A stretch of DNA of 64,000 bases from Aporhodopirellula rubra (lineage in GTDB: Bacteria; Planctomycetota; Planctomycetia; Pirellulales; Pirellulaceae). Of the stretch, positions 21,761 to 30,390 are shown in pieces. Each line of letters begins with the position of its first letter. Position 1 is the stretch's first letter. The notes beneath the pieces are model-generated. The model had not been told where the DNA came from and ran no database searches. It saw only the letters and a list, made by a program, of their open reading frames with translations. The stretch covers positions 55,444-119,443 of the forward strand of contig NZ_JACHXU010000028.1 in the NCBI RefSeq assembly GCF_014192335.1. The letters are read 5' to 3'. The position numbers and the translations under genes are program-made.

Positions 21761-22690
21761 CTACCGCGATACCGCATAATCACTCGCCGCGTTAGCCACC
21801 ACAAACCCTCCGACCGTCGGACCAACGCATTTCCCGGCATCTTCCAAACTCGCCGGCAAGACATCCTGCTGACCGATGGACGCGCAAGCCGCGTTTACGT
21901 TGCGCGGCGGCAACTGCAGGAACATGTCCTCGTCGTAGCGACAAATCAACTGAATCTGTCCGTTCTTTCGTTCGACCAATCCGGTGCAATTCTCAACCCA
22001 ATCGCCGGTGTTGCAGTACCACGTGTTATCACCGGAAACGATGTCAGGAGTATGGATGTGACCGCAAATAACTCCGTCGCAACCGTTTTGCTTGGCATGT
22101 TCCATGATCTTATTTTCAAACCCGCTGACAAAACGGATCCAACGTTTGACGCGATCCTTCAACACCGAGCAACCACCGTACGGATTGCGATCGTGCGACA
22201 ACCACGTCTGATGCCACCACCGGTTCAGACTCAAGCAGGCGTCATAAAAAAGAGTACTCCCTTTGGACAACCACCGCGCATTCTCTTCCACGCAGTCAAA
22301 CCGATCGCCATGCGTAACCAAGAACCGCCATCCACCGAGCGTCTCCATCACGAACTCGTCACCAACCTCCAAACGCGGGAACGCGGCCAAACAGCCTGAT
22401 TGGAATGCCGGGTTTCGCAGGAACGCATCATGGTTACCCGCGACGTAGTAGATTCTCGTTCCCCGGTTGGTCAATTCAATCAAGTGCGCAATCACATCGT
22501 CGCACGCCTGCGTCCAATGCCAACCAGCATTGACCTTCCAACCGTCGATAAAATCGCCGACCAAGTACAACGAATCGGGCTGAAAGCCACGTAGGAATGC
22601 CAAAAATTCCTCAGCACGTGAATGCTTGCACCCGAGGTGCACGTCGCTTACGAAGAGAGTTCGAACCGGCGTGGGGGCAGGCCGCTGCAT
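21761..22690 (-). CDS. Calcineurin-like metallophosphoesterase, LpxH/UDP-2,3-diacylglucosamine diphosphatase family
   Basis: 309 residues with the full dinuclear-metal signature in order: SDVHLG (residues 15-20), GDFIDGW, AGNHD, THGDRFD and CGHIHTPD. The N-terminal spacing and the GDFIDGW and GNHDAFLR motifs match the LpxH/YbbF-like group, whose founding members cleave UDP-2,3-diacylglucosamine to lipid X in lipid A synthesis. Planctomycetes often encode this group, but the physiological substrate of this longer form is not established. A Shine-Dalgarno-like AAGGAAG lies just before the ATG. The C-terminal 60 residues are less conserved. The gene is separated from the downstream DUF442 gene by about 200 bp, so co-transcription is possible but not shown. 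Confidence 0.85.
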   Translation of the reverse strand: MQRPAPTPVRTLFVSDVHLGCKHSRAEEFLAFLRGFQPDSLYLVGDFIDGWKVNAGWHWTQACDDVIAHLIELTNRGTRIYYVAGNHDAFLRNPAFQSGCLAAFPRLEVGDEFVMETLGGWRFLVTHGDRFDCVEENARWLSKGSTLFYDACLSLNRWWHQTWLSHDRNPYGGCSVLKDRVKRWIRFVSGFENKIMEHAKQNGCDGVICGHIHTPDIVSGDNTWYCNTGDWVENCTGLVERKNGQIQLICRYDEDMFLQLPPRNVNAACASIGQQDVLPASLEDAGKCVGPTVGGFVVANAASDYAVSR

Positions 22691-23380
22691 GTCCGCTTCC
22701 TTGACAGAGAAGGATGGGGGAACCGGTCGATTTTTTCCCGCGAATCCAATTCACGAGAATTGCATGCTCCAAACCGAACCGGTCGTCCGTCAAATGAATT
22801 TCACTTCTGCAGCAGACTCTAGCAGACCGTTATGACGTTCCTGTTAACGGCCAATGCGGGTTGAAGGAAACTTCGCTGGCTCCGGCGAAACAATTTCCTT
22901 GCAAAAATAACAAACTCGCCAAGAACTTTTTGCCGCACGAACCAGGCAAACGCTCTGAAGTCGACGATATCGGATCCTCACCAACGCGGCGTGTTGCGCA
23001 CAAGCCAATTCACGCGGCCAGGGCGATCATGCGCAACACGATGCACGAACGATCATCTCGGCGCAAAGGTTTCCACGACGATCCATTACGGCTTCAAAGA
23101 CTTCACGATGCCTTCGCGGTGTTCGCGTCGATGTGTCGCATGTGCCCCAGTCGTGCGGACGACTTCACCAGTAGTCCCGCCCCGGCATCTCTGGCAAAAT
23201 CGCCTCCTATCAAAAACAAAAGAGTAACAGCAAACGTTGCGCGGGCTTCGTCGCCCCGTTGCCTCGACCTCGTTGCCCCGTCACACCGTTGCCCCGTTTT
23301 CTCGTCACACCCTCCGTCGGCAACTCGATCGGCTCTCAAACCTTTTGCCGCAACAATCAGATCGCATTGAAAGAACGAAC
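22691..23380. other. Intergenic region with divergent promoters; no convincing gene
   Basis: This 690 bp gap lies between the metallophosphoesterase (-) and the fucosidase (+) and must contain both promoters. The only sizeable open frame (22861-23370) starts with TTG, has no family resemblance and overlaps the fucosidase leader, so it was not called. Imperfect GTTGCCCCGT-type repeats occur at about 23250-23308 just upstream of the fucosidase. Confidence 0.6.
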
Positions 23381-25852
23381 ATGAAACACATCCTTCTTAT
23401 TATGTGCAGTTGCATGTTTTGCCCACTCGCCTATTCGCAAGACGCATCCAATTCCAAAGTCTCCAATTCCCAATTCATTGACGAGCAGTCATTCGACCCC
23501 ACTTCTATCCTCTGGTACCAACAACCCGCCGGCGTCTGGGAAGAAGCTCTGCCCGTCGGCAACGGACGCCTGGGTGCGATGGTGTTTGGCGGAAACGCGG
23601 AAGAACGAATCCAACTTAACGAAGAGACTTATTGGACGGGCGGCCCCTACTCGTCGGTCGTCAAAGGTGGCGCGGAGTTCCTGCCCGAGATCCAACGATT
23701 GATCTTCAATGGCAAACCACTTGAGGCACACAAGCTCTTTGGGCGTCACATGATGGGATACCCCGTCGAGCAGATGAAGTATCAGTCACTCGCGAATTTG
23801 CATCTCTTCTTTGAAGACGAAGAAGTGACCGACTACCAGCGGTGGCTCGATCTCGAAACGTCCACATCGAGCGTGCAATACAAAGCACATGGAGTGACCT
23901 TCCGTCGAGACGTTCTTTCATCGACGCCGGACCAAGTGATCGTCGTGAGATTGACGGCCGATCAACCGGGCCAGATTTCTTTCCGAGCACAACTGCGGGG
24001 CGTGCGAAATTCGACGCACTCAAACTACGCCACCGACTACTTCCGAATGGACGGCGTCGGCGATCATGGATTGATGGTCAACGGCAAATCCGCCGACTAC
24101 CTCGGGATTGAAGGAAAGCTGCGATACCGAGCGCAGCTCAACGCGGTTCCCGAAGGCGGATCGATGCACGTCAAAGGGGCCGAATTATTTATCAAGAATG
24201 CCGATGCGGTCACGCTCGTTTTTGCCGCCGCGACGAACTTCGTTAACTACAACGACATCAGCGGCGATCAGATTGCTCGCGTCAATGACTACTTTAACAA
24301 CATCCGAAACAAGAGCTTCGCTGAGATTTCAGATGCCGCGATCCGCGACTATCAATCCTTGTATCAACGAGCCGAATTAACTCTCGCCAATACGACCAAC
24401 TCGGCATTGCCAACCGACGAACGGATGGCCGCGTTCGAAACCGCGGACGATCCCTCCTTGGCCGCACTGGCGTACAACTTTGGTCGTTATCTGCTGATTT
24501 CCTCTTCTCGCCCCGGGACGGAAGCCGCCAACCTGCAGGGCATTTGGAACGAAAGCCAAAACCCTAGCTGGGATTCCAAATACACCACCAATATCAACAC
24601 CGAAATGAACTACTGGCCGGTTGAATCGGGCAACCTTTCCGACTGCGCTGAACCTCTCATCACAATGGTTAAGGAACTCACCGACCAGGGCAGTCAGGTG
24701 GCTCGCGAGCACTATGGCGCCGACGGTTGGGTCTTCCACCAGAACACCGATCTTTGGCGTGTGGCGGCTCCGATGGATGGTCCCACCTGGGGCACGTTCA
24801 CCGTTGGCGGAGCTTGGTTGACGACTCATTTGTGGGAACACTACCTCTACACCCTCGACCAAGAATATCTGGAGGAGATCTACCCGGTTCTCAAGGGTTC
24901 CGTCGAATTCTTCATGGACTTTCTAGTGGAACATCCCGACGGTAAAGGATTGGTCACGAACCCTTCCAATTCGCCCGAGAATCCACCGAAGGGTCCAGGC
25001 TATGAATATTTCTATGACGAAGTCACGGGAATGTATTACTTCACAACGATTTGCTACGGCGCCAGCATGGACATGCAAATCATCACGGATCTGTTCGCCT
25101 ATTACGCAAAGGCCACTGAGGTCCTCTCGCGTGATCAGGATTACGCGAAAAAGGTCCTCGACGCTCGTTCGCGAATCATGCCTCCGCAAATCGGAAGCGA
25201 CGGCAGTCTGCAGGAGTGGGCGGAAGACTACGAGCAACTCGAAGATAAGCACCGGCACTTCTCGCACATGTACGGCCTCTACCCCGGCAACGTCATTTCC
25301 GCCAAACGAACCCCTCAATGGATCGACGGGTGCAAAGCGGTGCTGGAGCAACGCGGCGATGGAGGCACGGGATTTTCACGCGGATGGAAAATGAATCTTT
25401 GGGCGAGACTCTACGACGGAGAGCGGGCTCACAAAATATTCAAAGGCTACATCAAGGAGCAAGCCTATCCCCAGCTCTTTGCGAAGTGCAACACACCGCT
25501 GCAAGTCGATGGAACCTTCGGTGTGGCAGCCGGGATCACCGAAATGCTGATGCAATCCCACGAAGGCGTGATTGACCTGTTGCCTGCGTTGCCCAGTTCA
25601 TGGAACGCCGGACGGTTCGATGGCGTGTGTGCCCGAGGAGCTTTCGAACTGGACATGCAGTGGGACCAAAATCAAATCACACGCGTCGAAGTTCAATCAA
25701 AGAAAGGCCAAACCTGTCGGATCAATCCCAAAACCGAAGTCGATGTGACCGTCAACGGCACAACCGTCAGTACGAAACCGACTAAAGACGGTGGCATTGA
25801 ATTCGAGACCGAACCGGGTGAGACCTACGTCCTCATCGCTCGTCAGCCCTAA
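23381..25852 (+). CDS. Secreted glycoside hydrolase family 95 alpha-L-fucosidase
   Basis: The open frame extends upstream to 23237, but the ATG at 23381 begins a clear signal peptide (MKHILLIMCSCMFCPLAYSQ), giving an 823-residue exported protein, a normal GH95 length. Family landmarks are present: the N-terminal LPVGNGRLGAMVFGG and LNEETYWTGGP motifs, TTNINTEMNYW containing the two Asn residues that act with the general base in GH95, NPSNSPEN with the acid Glu, and QVDGTFGVAAGITEML with the conserved Asp. GH95 enzymes invert alpha-1,2-L-fucosyl or L-galactosyl linkages. In a planctomycete the likely substrates are fucose-containing algal or mucin-like polysaccharides. The gene stands alone; no transporter or regulator is adjacent. 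Confidence 0.95.
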   Translation: MKHILLIMCSCMFCPLAYSQDASNSKVSNSQFIDEQSFDPTSILWYQQPAGVWEEALPVGNGRLGAMVFGGNAEERIQLNEETYWTGGPYSSVVKGGAEFLPEIQRLIFNGKPLEAHKLFGRHMMGYPVEQMKYQSLANLHLFFEDEEVTDYQRWLDLETSTSSVQYKAHGVTFRRDVLSSTPDQVIVVRLTADQPGQISFRAQLRGVRNSTHSNYATDYFRMDGVGDHGLMVNGKSADYLGIEGKLRYRAQLNAVPEGGSMHVKGAELFIKNADAVTLVFAAATNFVNYNDISGDQIARVNDYFNNIRNKSFAEISDAAIRDYQSLYQRAELTLANTTNSALPTDERMAAFETADDPSLAALAYNFGRYLLISSSRPGTEAANLQGIWNESQNPSWDSKYTTNINTEMNYWPVESGNLSDCAEPLITMVKELTDQGSQVAREHYGADGWVFHQNTDLWRVAAPMDGPTWGTFTVGGAWLTTHLWEHYLYTLDQEYLEEIYPVLKGSVEFFMDFLVEHPDGKGLVTNPSNSPENPPKGPGYEYFYDEVTGMYYFTTICYGASMDMQIITDLFAYYAKATEVLSRDQDYAKKVLDARSRIMPPQIGSDGSLQEWAEDYEQLEDKHRHFSHMYGLYPGNVISAKRTPQWIDGCKAVLEQRGDGGTGFSRGWKMNLWARLYDGERAHKIFKGYIKEQAYPQLFAKCNTPLQVDGTFGVAAGITEMLMQSHEGVIDLLPALPSSWNAGRFDGVCARGAFELDMQWDQNQITRVEVQSKKGQTCRINPKTEVDVTVNGTTVSTKPTKDGGIEFETEPGETYVLIARQP

Positions 25853-25923
25853 ACATGGAACGGGCCCAATCGTGTCGCGTAAATCGGACCGGTATGGTTC
25901 GAGCCGTCCGTTCTCAACCTTGA

Positions 25924-25971
25924 TTTTTGATGCTAACAGTTTTTGATGCTGACAATTGTTGAGGCTGACAG
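25924..25971. repeat. Three tandem 16-bp repeats
   Basis: Three adjacent copies of a 16-base unit of the form TTTTTGATGCTGACAA, the third diverged, lie between the fucosidase stop and the terminator of the opposing gene. Function unknown. Confidence 0.6.
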
Positions 25972-25986
25972 AGCGTCAACAAACAC

Positions 25987-26015
25987 GAAAAAAGCCGCGT
26001 CTACTTGATCGCGGC
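25987..26015 (-). terminator. Rho-independent terminator of the small lipoprotein gene
   Basis: On the minus strand a 7-bp GC-rich stem (AGCCGCG at 25992-25998 pairing with CGCGGCT at 26009-26015) is followed by a run of six T. It lies 38 bp past the stop of the small lipoprotein gene. Confidence 0.75.
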
Positions 26016-26052
26016 TCGTCGGCATCCAATCTCCTGGATTCACGCAATCAGA

Positions 26053-26235
26053 CTACGGCGATTGCGGGCGATCCGTCGAAGACGCTCGTTCTTTTTGCTG
26101 TGCTTCCAGCTCAGCACGAATTTCTGCTAACTGGGTTTCCTCGGCACCTTCGAGCATGTTTTCCGGAGCCGGCTCACTGCAACCAGTAGCGAGACACAGA
26201 CAGGACATTAACAGGAACAACTTAATCAACTTCAT
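26053..26235 (-). CDS. Small lipoprotein downstream of the DUF1559 gene
   Basis: The open frame reaches 26391, but the ATG at 26235 begins a lipoprotein signal (MKLIKLFLLMSCLCLATGC) with lipobox LATGC, so a 60-residue product is preferred. The mature part is short and charged, with an IRAELEAQQKERA stretch that could be helical or coiled. In planctomycetes, tiny lipoproteins often follow DUF1559 genes, and here the DUF1559 stop is 210 bp upstream on the same strand. It is probably anchored in a membrane facing the periplasm. Function is unknown; a role alongside the pseudopilin-like partner is inference. A rho-independent terminator follows. Confidence 0.7.
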   Translation of the reverse strand: MKLIKLFLLMSCLCLATGCSEPAPENMLEGAEETQLAEIRAELEAQQKERASSTDRPQSP

Positions 26236-26445
26236 GGGACTTACAACTAATTGTAAAGAGGTTTTCAAAGAACGTTGATCGAAGCCACGGTGCCAGCAAT
26301 GGCGAGTCATGACGTCGAGAAGACGAAGCCAGGCTGCTTCCTTAGCAAAGGCAACAGCCTGGCAAAACATTTGAGATCTCGTAGGCATCAACGGGGCAGG
26401 AACGCTACCGCAGTCGGCAGGCGGCTAACCCGATGAGAGTTTTGC

Positions 26446-27669
26446 CTAGAATTCTTGGTCAATCGTTTCCTTGGCAGCACGACTACCCAGAGCCCCCCAC
26501 AAACCGTAAGAACTCTTGTCACCAGGGCGGTAGTTGCTATCCGGTGCTCGGCTTCGTGAGTCGCCGGCTTCGATGGAGTCGGTAATGAACTTCACCGCAC
26601 CGTCGGACATCAAGACATGAACCCCACCTTGGTGACGGCTCGATGGTGGTGCAACCGTCAACCAGAAGTCATGCGAGAAGCCGCACAACTCACGGTTGGG
26701 TGGCAGGATCGTGTTCATGACGGTGTAAGGGGTTAGTTGGTCAAACCAGCGGTAACCACGACCGTTTGTCGAAGTCGAGACAGTCGTTCCCGACGCCCAA
26801 AATTGTGGACGCTCTGAGTCGATCAAACCGGCGGTGTCAGTGCAAATCGAAGGGTTGCCGATGTTTTGACCACCCCAGAACTTCGAGGAAGTTTGCGAAA
26901 TGGTCCGTTTGTCCTTGTCACCCAAGTCAGTTGCGATTTCACCCATCGCGATGGTGTTCGACAAACCATCCAGGATGTCACGGAAGCGAGTGGTGTGGAA
27001 GTTGATGAAGACGCCTCGAGCCGATCCCCGAATCTGGTCCGCTTCGGTGTTGTCCATCTTGTCCAAGTGCCGGCCGTTAGGCAGTGGGCGATAGCCACGA
27101 TACATGTAGTTGCCTGAGTCGCCGAAGCAGACGGCGTAGTTCGTTCGGCCAGCCGCTGGAAGTCCTTTACCTGGGTCGCTTGGGCAGCGGAAACCGGGGA
27201 TTTCGGTAACCCATGGCACATATCCGCCGGCGTTGACCCAATAGTTCGGGCTCGGGCCCATCGCTGGCCACGGATCGGTCGTTGGACGGGTGGTGCCGTC
27301 CGCGTTTTGAATGCTGGGGTTGGCCAGTTGCTCCCAGATCGCTTGCTGCTCGATGAACGGGAGAAGGCCACCCATTGCGGACAATTTGCCCATGGTGGCG
27401 TCTTGCGATTGACTCCACCAATCTCCACCGGTGCCGTAGGCGGCATGGTCATCGGTCCCACTGCCGTGGCGTGGGAGCTGGTTGTAGGCGCTGTGGTAGT
27501 TGTGAATTGCCAATCCAATTTGCTTGAAATTATTACTGCAGCTCATTCGACGAGCGGCTTCACGAGCAGCCTGAACTGCGGGCAGAAGCAAACCGACCAA
27601 CACACCAATGATGGCGATGACCACGAGCAGCTCTACCAAGGTAAAGCCGGTGCGAATAGGACGTTTCAT
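26446..27669 (-). CDS. DUF1559 protein with prepilin-type N-terminal cleavage/methylation domain
   Basis: 407 residues. The N-terminus carries a type IV pilin/type II pseudopilin signal: GFTLVELLVVIAIIGVLVG, with cleavage expected after Gly8 and a Glu at mature position +5. It continues into the DUF1559 pattern (QAAREAARRMSCSNNFKQIG, LAIHNYHSAYNQLP). The C-terminal half ends in the usual DUF1559 segment with HQGGVHVLMSDGAVKFI. Planctomycetes carry many paralogues of unknown function, probably envelope-associated through a type II secretion or pilus-like apparatus. An AGAGG sequence before the ATG serves as a ribosome binding site. An inverted repeat about 100 bp upstream of the start may be regulatory. 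Confidence 0.93.
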   Translation of the reverse strand: MKRPIRTGFTLVELLVVIAIIGVLVGLLLPAVQAAREAARRMSCSNNFKQIGLAIHNYHSAYNQLPRHGSGTDDHAAYGTGGDWWSQSQDATMGKLSAMGGLLPFIEQQAIWEQLANPSIQNADGTTRPTTDPWPAMGPSPNYWVNAGGYVPWVTEIPGFRCPSDPGKGLPAAGRTNYAVCFGDSGNYMYRGYRPLPNGRHLDKMDNTEADQIRGSARGVFINFHTTRFRDILDGLSNTIAMGEIATDLGDKDKRTISQTSSKFWGGQNIGNPSICTDTAGLIDSERPQFWASGTTVSTSTNGRGYRWFDQLTPYTVMNTILPPNRELCGFSHDFWLTVAPPSSRHQGGVHVLMSDGAVKFITDSIEAGDSRSRAPDSNYRPGDKSSYGLWGALGSRAAKETIDQEF

Positions 27670-28352
27670 GTTATCAAACCTCTGTAAAAATCAAAAAGAC
27701 GGACGAGTTAATGTGCCCAGCAGTCCCCCAAGGACCGCTCAATACGTACAAATTAGACCTCGAACCGTTAACAGTCAAGTGTTAACAATCTTCAAAATCA
27801 CCAAATCTTGCTTTTTTTGGCGGAACATTTACCACTAAATTTGCGTAGCGACGCACGACATTGGCTGCCATCGACCATCGCTCTGCCCCTACCAAGACTA
27901 CCCGTAGGCACCAGAAGCGACGTCTTTCCTCAGAGCTATTTCTGATGTGGAGTTCTGGGAGACGTGGAGTTGTGGGAGACGATGCCAAGAGCAATGAGTC
28001 CAGAACGCCCAACCCCGGCGTTCGCTTTCTCTGGCGTCCATGAACCACCGACGAGGACGAGGGACACGCGCGTGATAGTCCCGACGAAATCCGGCGAAGG
28101 CCGAAAACGCGGCCTGCAATCTCAGTGACACGTCTAATAGTGGGTGTAACGAAAGTCAGCCGCACCGAAGTTGGCTCGTTGCAAAAGAGCGTCTCTCGCG
28201 GATTGGGTCTGCGCCGCACGAACACCGCTCCACCGTCCTCGTCGGAAATCGCAGGTGCAAAGCGTCGTTGCCCAAAAGGTGACAGACGACATTCTGCGAT
28301 TCACTTTGGAAAAACCCCAAGAGACAATTTGCAAAAAGTTCGATTCCAACGA
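27670..28352. other. Intergenic region upstream of the DUF1559 gene; no convincing gene
   Basis: This stretch holds the leader of the DUF1559 gene and a GC-rich segment. The open frame at 27782-28225 (-) lacks family resemblance and has Arg/Ser-rich composition typical of shadow frames. The segment 28261-28352 leads into a large hairpin. No RNA gene was recognised. Confidence 0.55.
27767..27786. promoter_or_regulatory. Inverted repeat upstream of the DUF1559 gene
   Basis: Perfect 7-bp arms GTTAACA and TGTTAAC are separated by six bases, about 97 bp upstream of the DUF1559 start in an AT-rich stretch. It could be an operator for a dimeric regulator; this is inference from symmetry and position only. 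Confidence 0.35.
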
Positions 28353-28398
28353 AAAAGGGGACGCGCACGAAACCGAAGTAGCGTGTACGTCCCCTTTT
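28353..28398. terminator. Long hairpin with poly-A/poly-T flanks, terminator or REP-like element
   Basis: Arms 28353-28369 and 28382-28398 pair over 17 bp with one mismatch and one G-T pair; the outer 11 bp (AAAAGGGGACG / CGTCCCCTTTT) are perfect. On the minus strand the stem ends in a T run, fitting termination of the gene whose stop is at 28418, and the symmetry would work in both directions. The element could also be one half of a dispersed palindromic repeat. Confidence 0.65.
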
Positions 28399-28417
28399 CA
28401 AGCATGACGCTGATTAT

Positions 28418-30346
28418 CTATCGCATGGCGAGCGGTTGTTTTTCCGCGGCTACGAAAACACGTCGATCGTACTCCGCGATGGCGCGGAGTGAACGCATTG
28501 ACATCGCCAATTCATGCGGACTCAGCGTCGTCAACTTTTCGCGTCTCCGGTCGCTGGCTAGTCCGTTGTTGACATGAATCACTGCACGCACGATTTCGGG
28601 TGACTGCAATTGCTCGGGGGTCAACGACATCGTCAGCCATAACAAGATGCTCCCGGTGCTGTAGAGAGACTCTTGCCGAGCAGGCACAACGAGTTGCCTT
28701 GCAAGCGCCGCAGGATCGGTCGATCCGGAGTAGCCCAGGTAAAGCGGTCCCCACGATCCATCGCGTCCTTGCAACTTCAACGCGTGCTCGTGAAAACGGG
28801 CGATGTAGCGTTCCACTTGGAGATGCCGCCCCGTTCGAGGAACATCATGTTTGCGTGCCCAAACAACGTACCGCGTCAATCCCATCAATCGATCGATGGA
28901 GTCGGCTTCGGTGACGGACACCTTGCGGCTGAGTTCCTCGCCGGCGATTCGGTCGAGTGACCAAGTTTCCCCGGCTGCGTTGGTCCAAGTGGTGTCGGCG
29001 TCGAGATACGTGCTCAGTCCGAAGAGGGTGAGCGACAAATCGACTCCGGACTGCACGCTCGCTTGCTCCCATCGCACGAGGTCCCCCACCGTGCCACTGG
29101 ATTCGCCAATGCGGATTTCGTTCTTGGTGCTGATCGCAGACATCGCGAACGTCGATAACAATTCGCCGCGTTTGGTTTGATACCCATGCCCGATACGGGG
29201 CATCACGTTGTGCTCCGTCGCGACCAGCAGCCGTTTACCTGCACATGGGTAATTCCAACACAACGCACCAACCGCGTTGACGCGTTGGCGAGTCCGTGTG
29301 TTGATCACCAATTCTGTCTCACTGCCAAACGCGACACACGCGTGCATCACTGCCGTGGGTGGCATGACCTGAGTGCTGAGAGGTTGTTTGTAAAGATTGA
29401 ACGTCGCGCGGATCGCCTTTCGCAGCGAGAGCATCTCGGGCGTCCATTCGACGACGGGTACCGAGACGGCTTCGGCGAGTTCGTCAGCATCCGCATCGGT
29501 CGATGATTCACGCGGCACTTGGTCGGCCAACGAAAGTTCATCCGCGGTCGGCTCTGCGAGTTCCGCTTCCTCAGTCTCGGCTTCTTCGCTCAGTGAGACA
29601 TCTTCCGCAGAGTCGTCTTCAGAAGAGTCATCATCTGCAGATTCGATTGCAGTGGTATCGATTGCATCTTCGTAGAGCTCTTCCACTAACTCATCCAGCG
29701 ACGCACCGTCGAGATCCATCTCCACGGCAGACTCATCTTCCGCACCCATCGCTTCTTCAGCATCCATCGCATCGTCCGCAACGGGTTCGGCATCGACAGC
29801 ATCGTCGACATTCTCGATTGATTCCGAATTGGTCATCGGCGCGTTGAACGCAACGCCCCCGTCCAAACGGTCAATCTCCAACGAATCATCCGCCTTGTCT
29901 TTCGCCGGTGAAGCGCTGACTTCGTCTACGATTGCCGACAACGCAACTTCGCCGGAATCGTTGGCCGAATTGATTTCCGTCGGCTCATTCAACTCGACGG
30001 CCGAGCTGATTTCCATCTCGGACATCACGTCGACTTCATCGACCAAGTCATCCTCAACAGTCTCATCATCGACCGCCTCGTCTCCAACGACTTCGCTCTC
30101 GACGAACACGGGGACCGCCGGAGGTGCGACGGGGCGTGGTAGAGGACGCAGCACGACGAGTGGCCGGATCGTTTTTCCGATTGGCGGAACGGGCGGCTTC
30201 GGTTTATCTTCCTCGTCGCCTTCCCCGAGGATCGCCCCAAAGAAGCCACCACGAGGGCTGGCCGATGCCGTTTCAACCACCAGGATGAAACCTAGTAGGC
30301 ATACTAACAGTCGCGGTAACAAGATGACGGTCCACCGGCGTTGCAT
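28418..30346 (-). CDS. Secreted protein: acidic Glu/Asp-rich linker plus helical domain with prenyltransferase/terpenoid cyclase-like motif
   Basis: The frame opens at 30373, but an AGAAAGGA sequence lies between that ATG and the one at 30346, which also begins a signal peptide (MQRRWTVILLPRLLVCLLGF), so 642 residues are preferred. After a Pro-rich stretch (KPKPPVPPIGKTIRP), roughly residues 75-305 are extremely rich in Asp, Glu, Ala and Ser. The C-terminal 330 residues form a helical domain with LKLQGRDGSWGP, similar to the QxxDGSWG motif of alpha/alpha-barrel prenyltransferase and squalene-cyclase-like repeats; catalytic residues are not recognisable. It lies 44 bp downstream of the GNDxY-repeat gene and is probably its operon partner. 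Function unknown. Confidence 0.75.
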   Translation of the reverse strand: MQRRWTVILLPRLLVCLLGFILVVETASASPRGGFFGAILGEGDEEDKPKPPVPPIGKTIRPLVVLRPLPRPVAPPAVPVFVESEVVGDEAVDDETVEDDLVDEVDVMSEMEISSAVELNEPTEINSANDSGEVALSAIVDEVSASPAKDKADDSLEIDRLDGGVAFNAPMTNSESIENVDDAVDAEPVADDAMDAEEAMGAEDESAVEMDLDGASLDELVEELYEDAIDTTAIESADDDSSEDDSAEDVSLSEEAETEEAELAEPTADELSLADQVPRESSTDADADELAEAVSVPVVEWTPEMLSLRKAIRATFNLYKQPLSTQVMPPTAVMHACVAFGSETELVINTRTRQRVNAVGALCWNYPCAGKRLLVATEHNVMPRIGHGYQTKRGELLSTFAMSAISTKNEIRIGESSGTVGDLVRWEQASVQSGVDLSLTLFGLSTYLDADTTWTNAAGETWSLDRIAGEELSRKVSVTEADSIDRLMGLTRYVVWARKHDVPRTGRHLQVERYIARFHEHALKLQGRDGSWGPLYLGYSGSTDPAALARQLVVPARQESLYSTGSILLWLTMSLTPEQLQSPEIVRAVIHVNNGLASDRRREKLTTLSPHELAMSMRSLRAIAEYDRRVFVAAEKQPLAMR

Positions 30347-30390
30347 GATCAAAGAGTCCTTTCTCAATAACATTGTTCTGTACTTGATCG

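Noticed and set aside
22861..23370. 169-residue plus-strand frame before the fucosidase
   Set aside because: TTG start, no ribosome binding site, no recognisable domain, and it runs into the fucosidase leader.
27782..28225. 147-residue minus-strand frame upstream of the DUF1559 gene
   Set aside because: Arg/Ser-rich, ends inside the AT-rich promoter region, no homology pattern seen.
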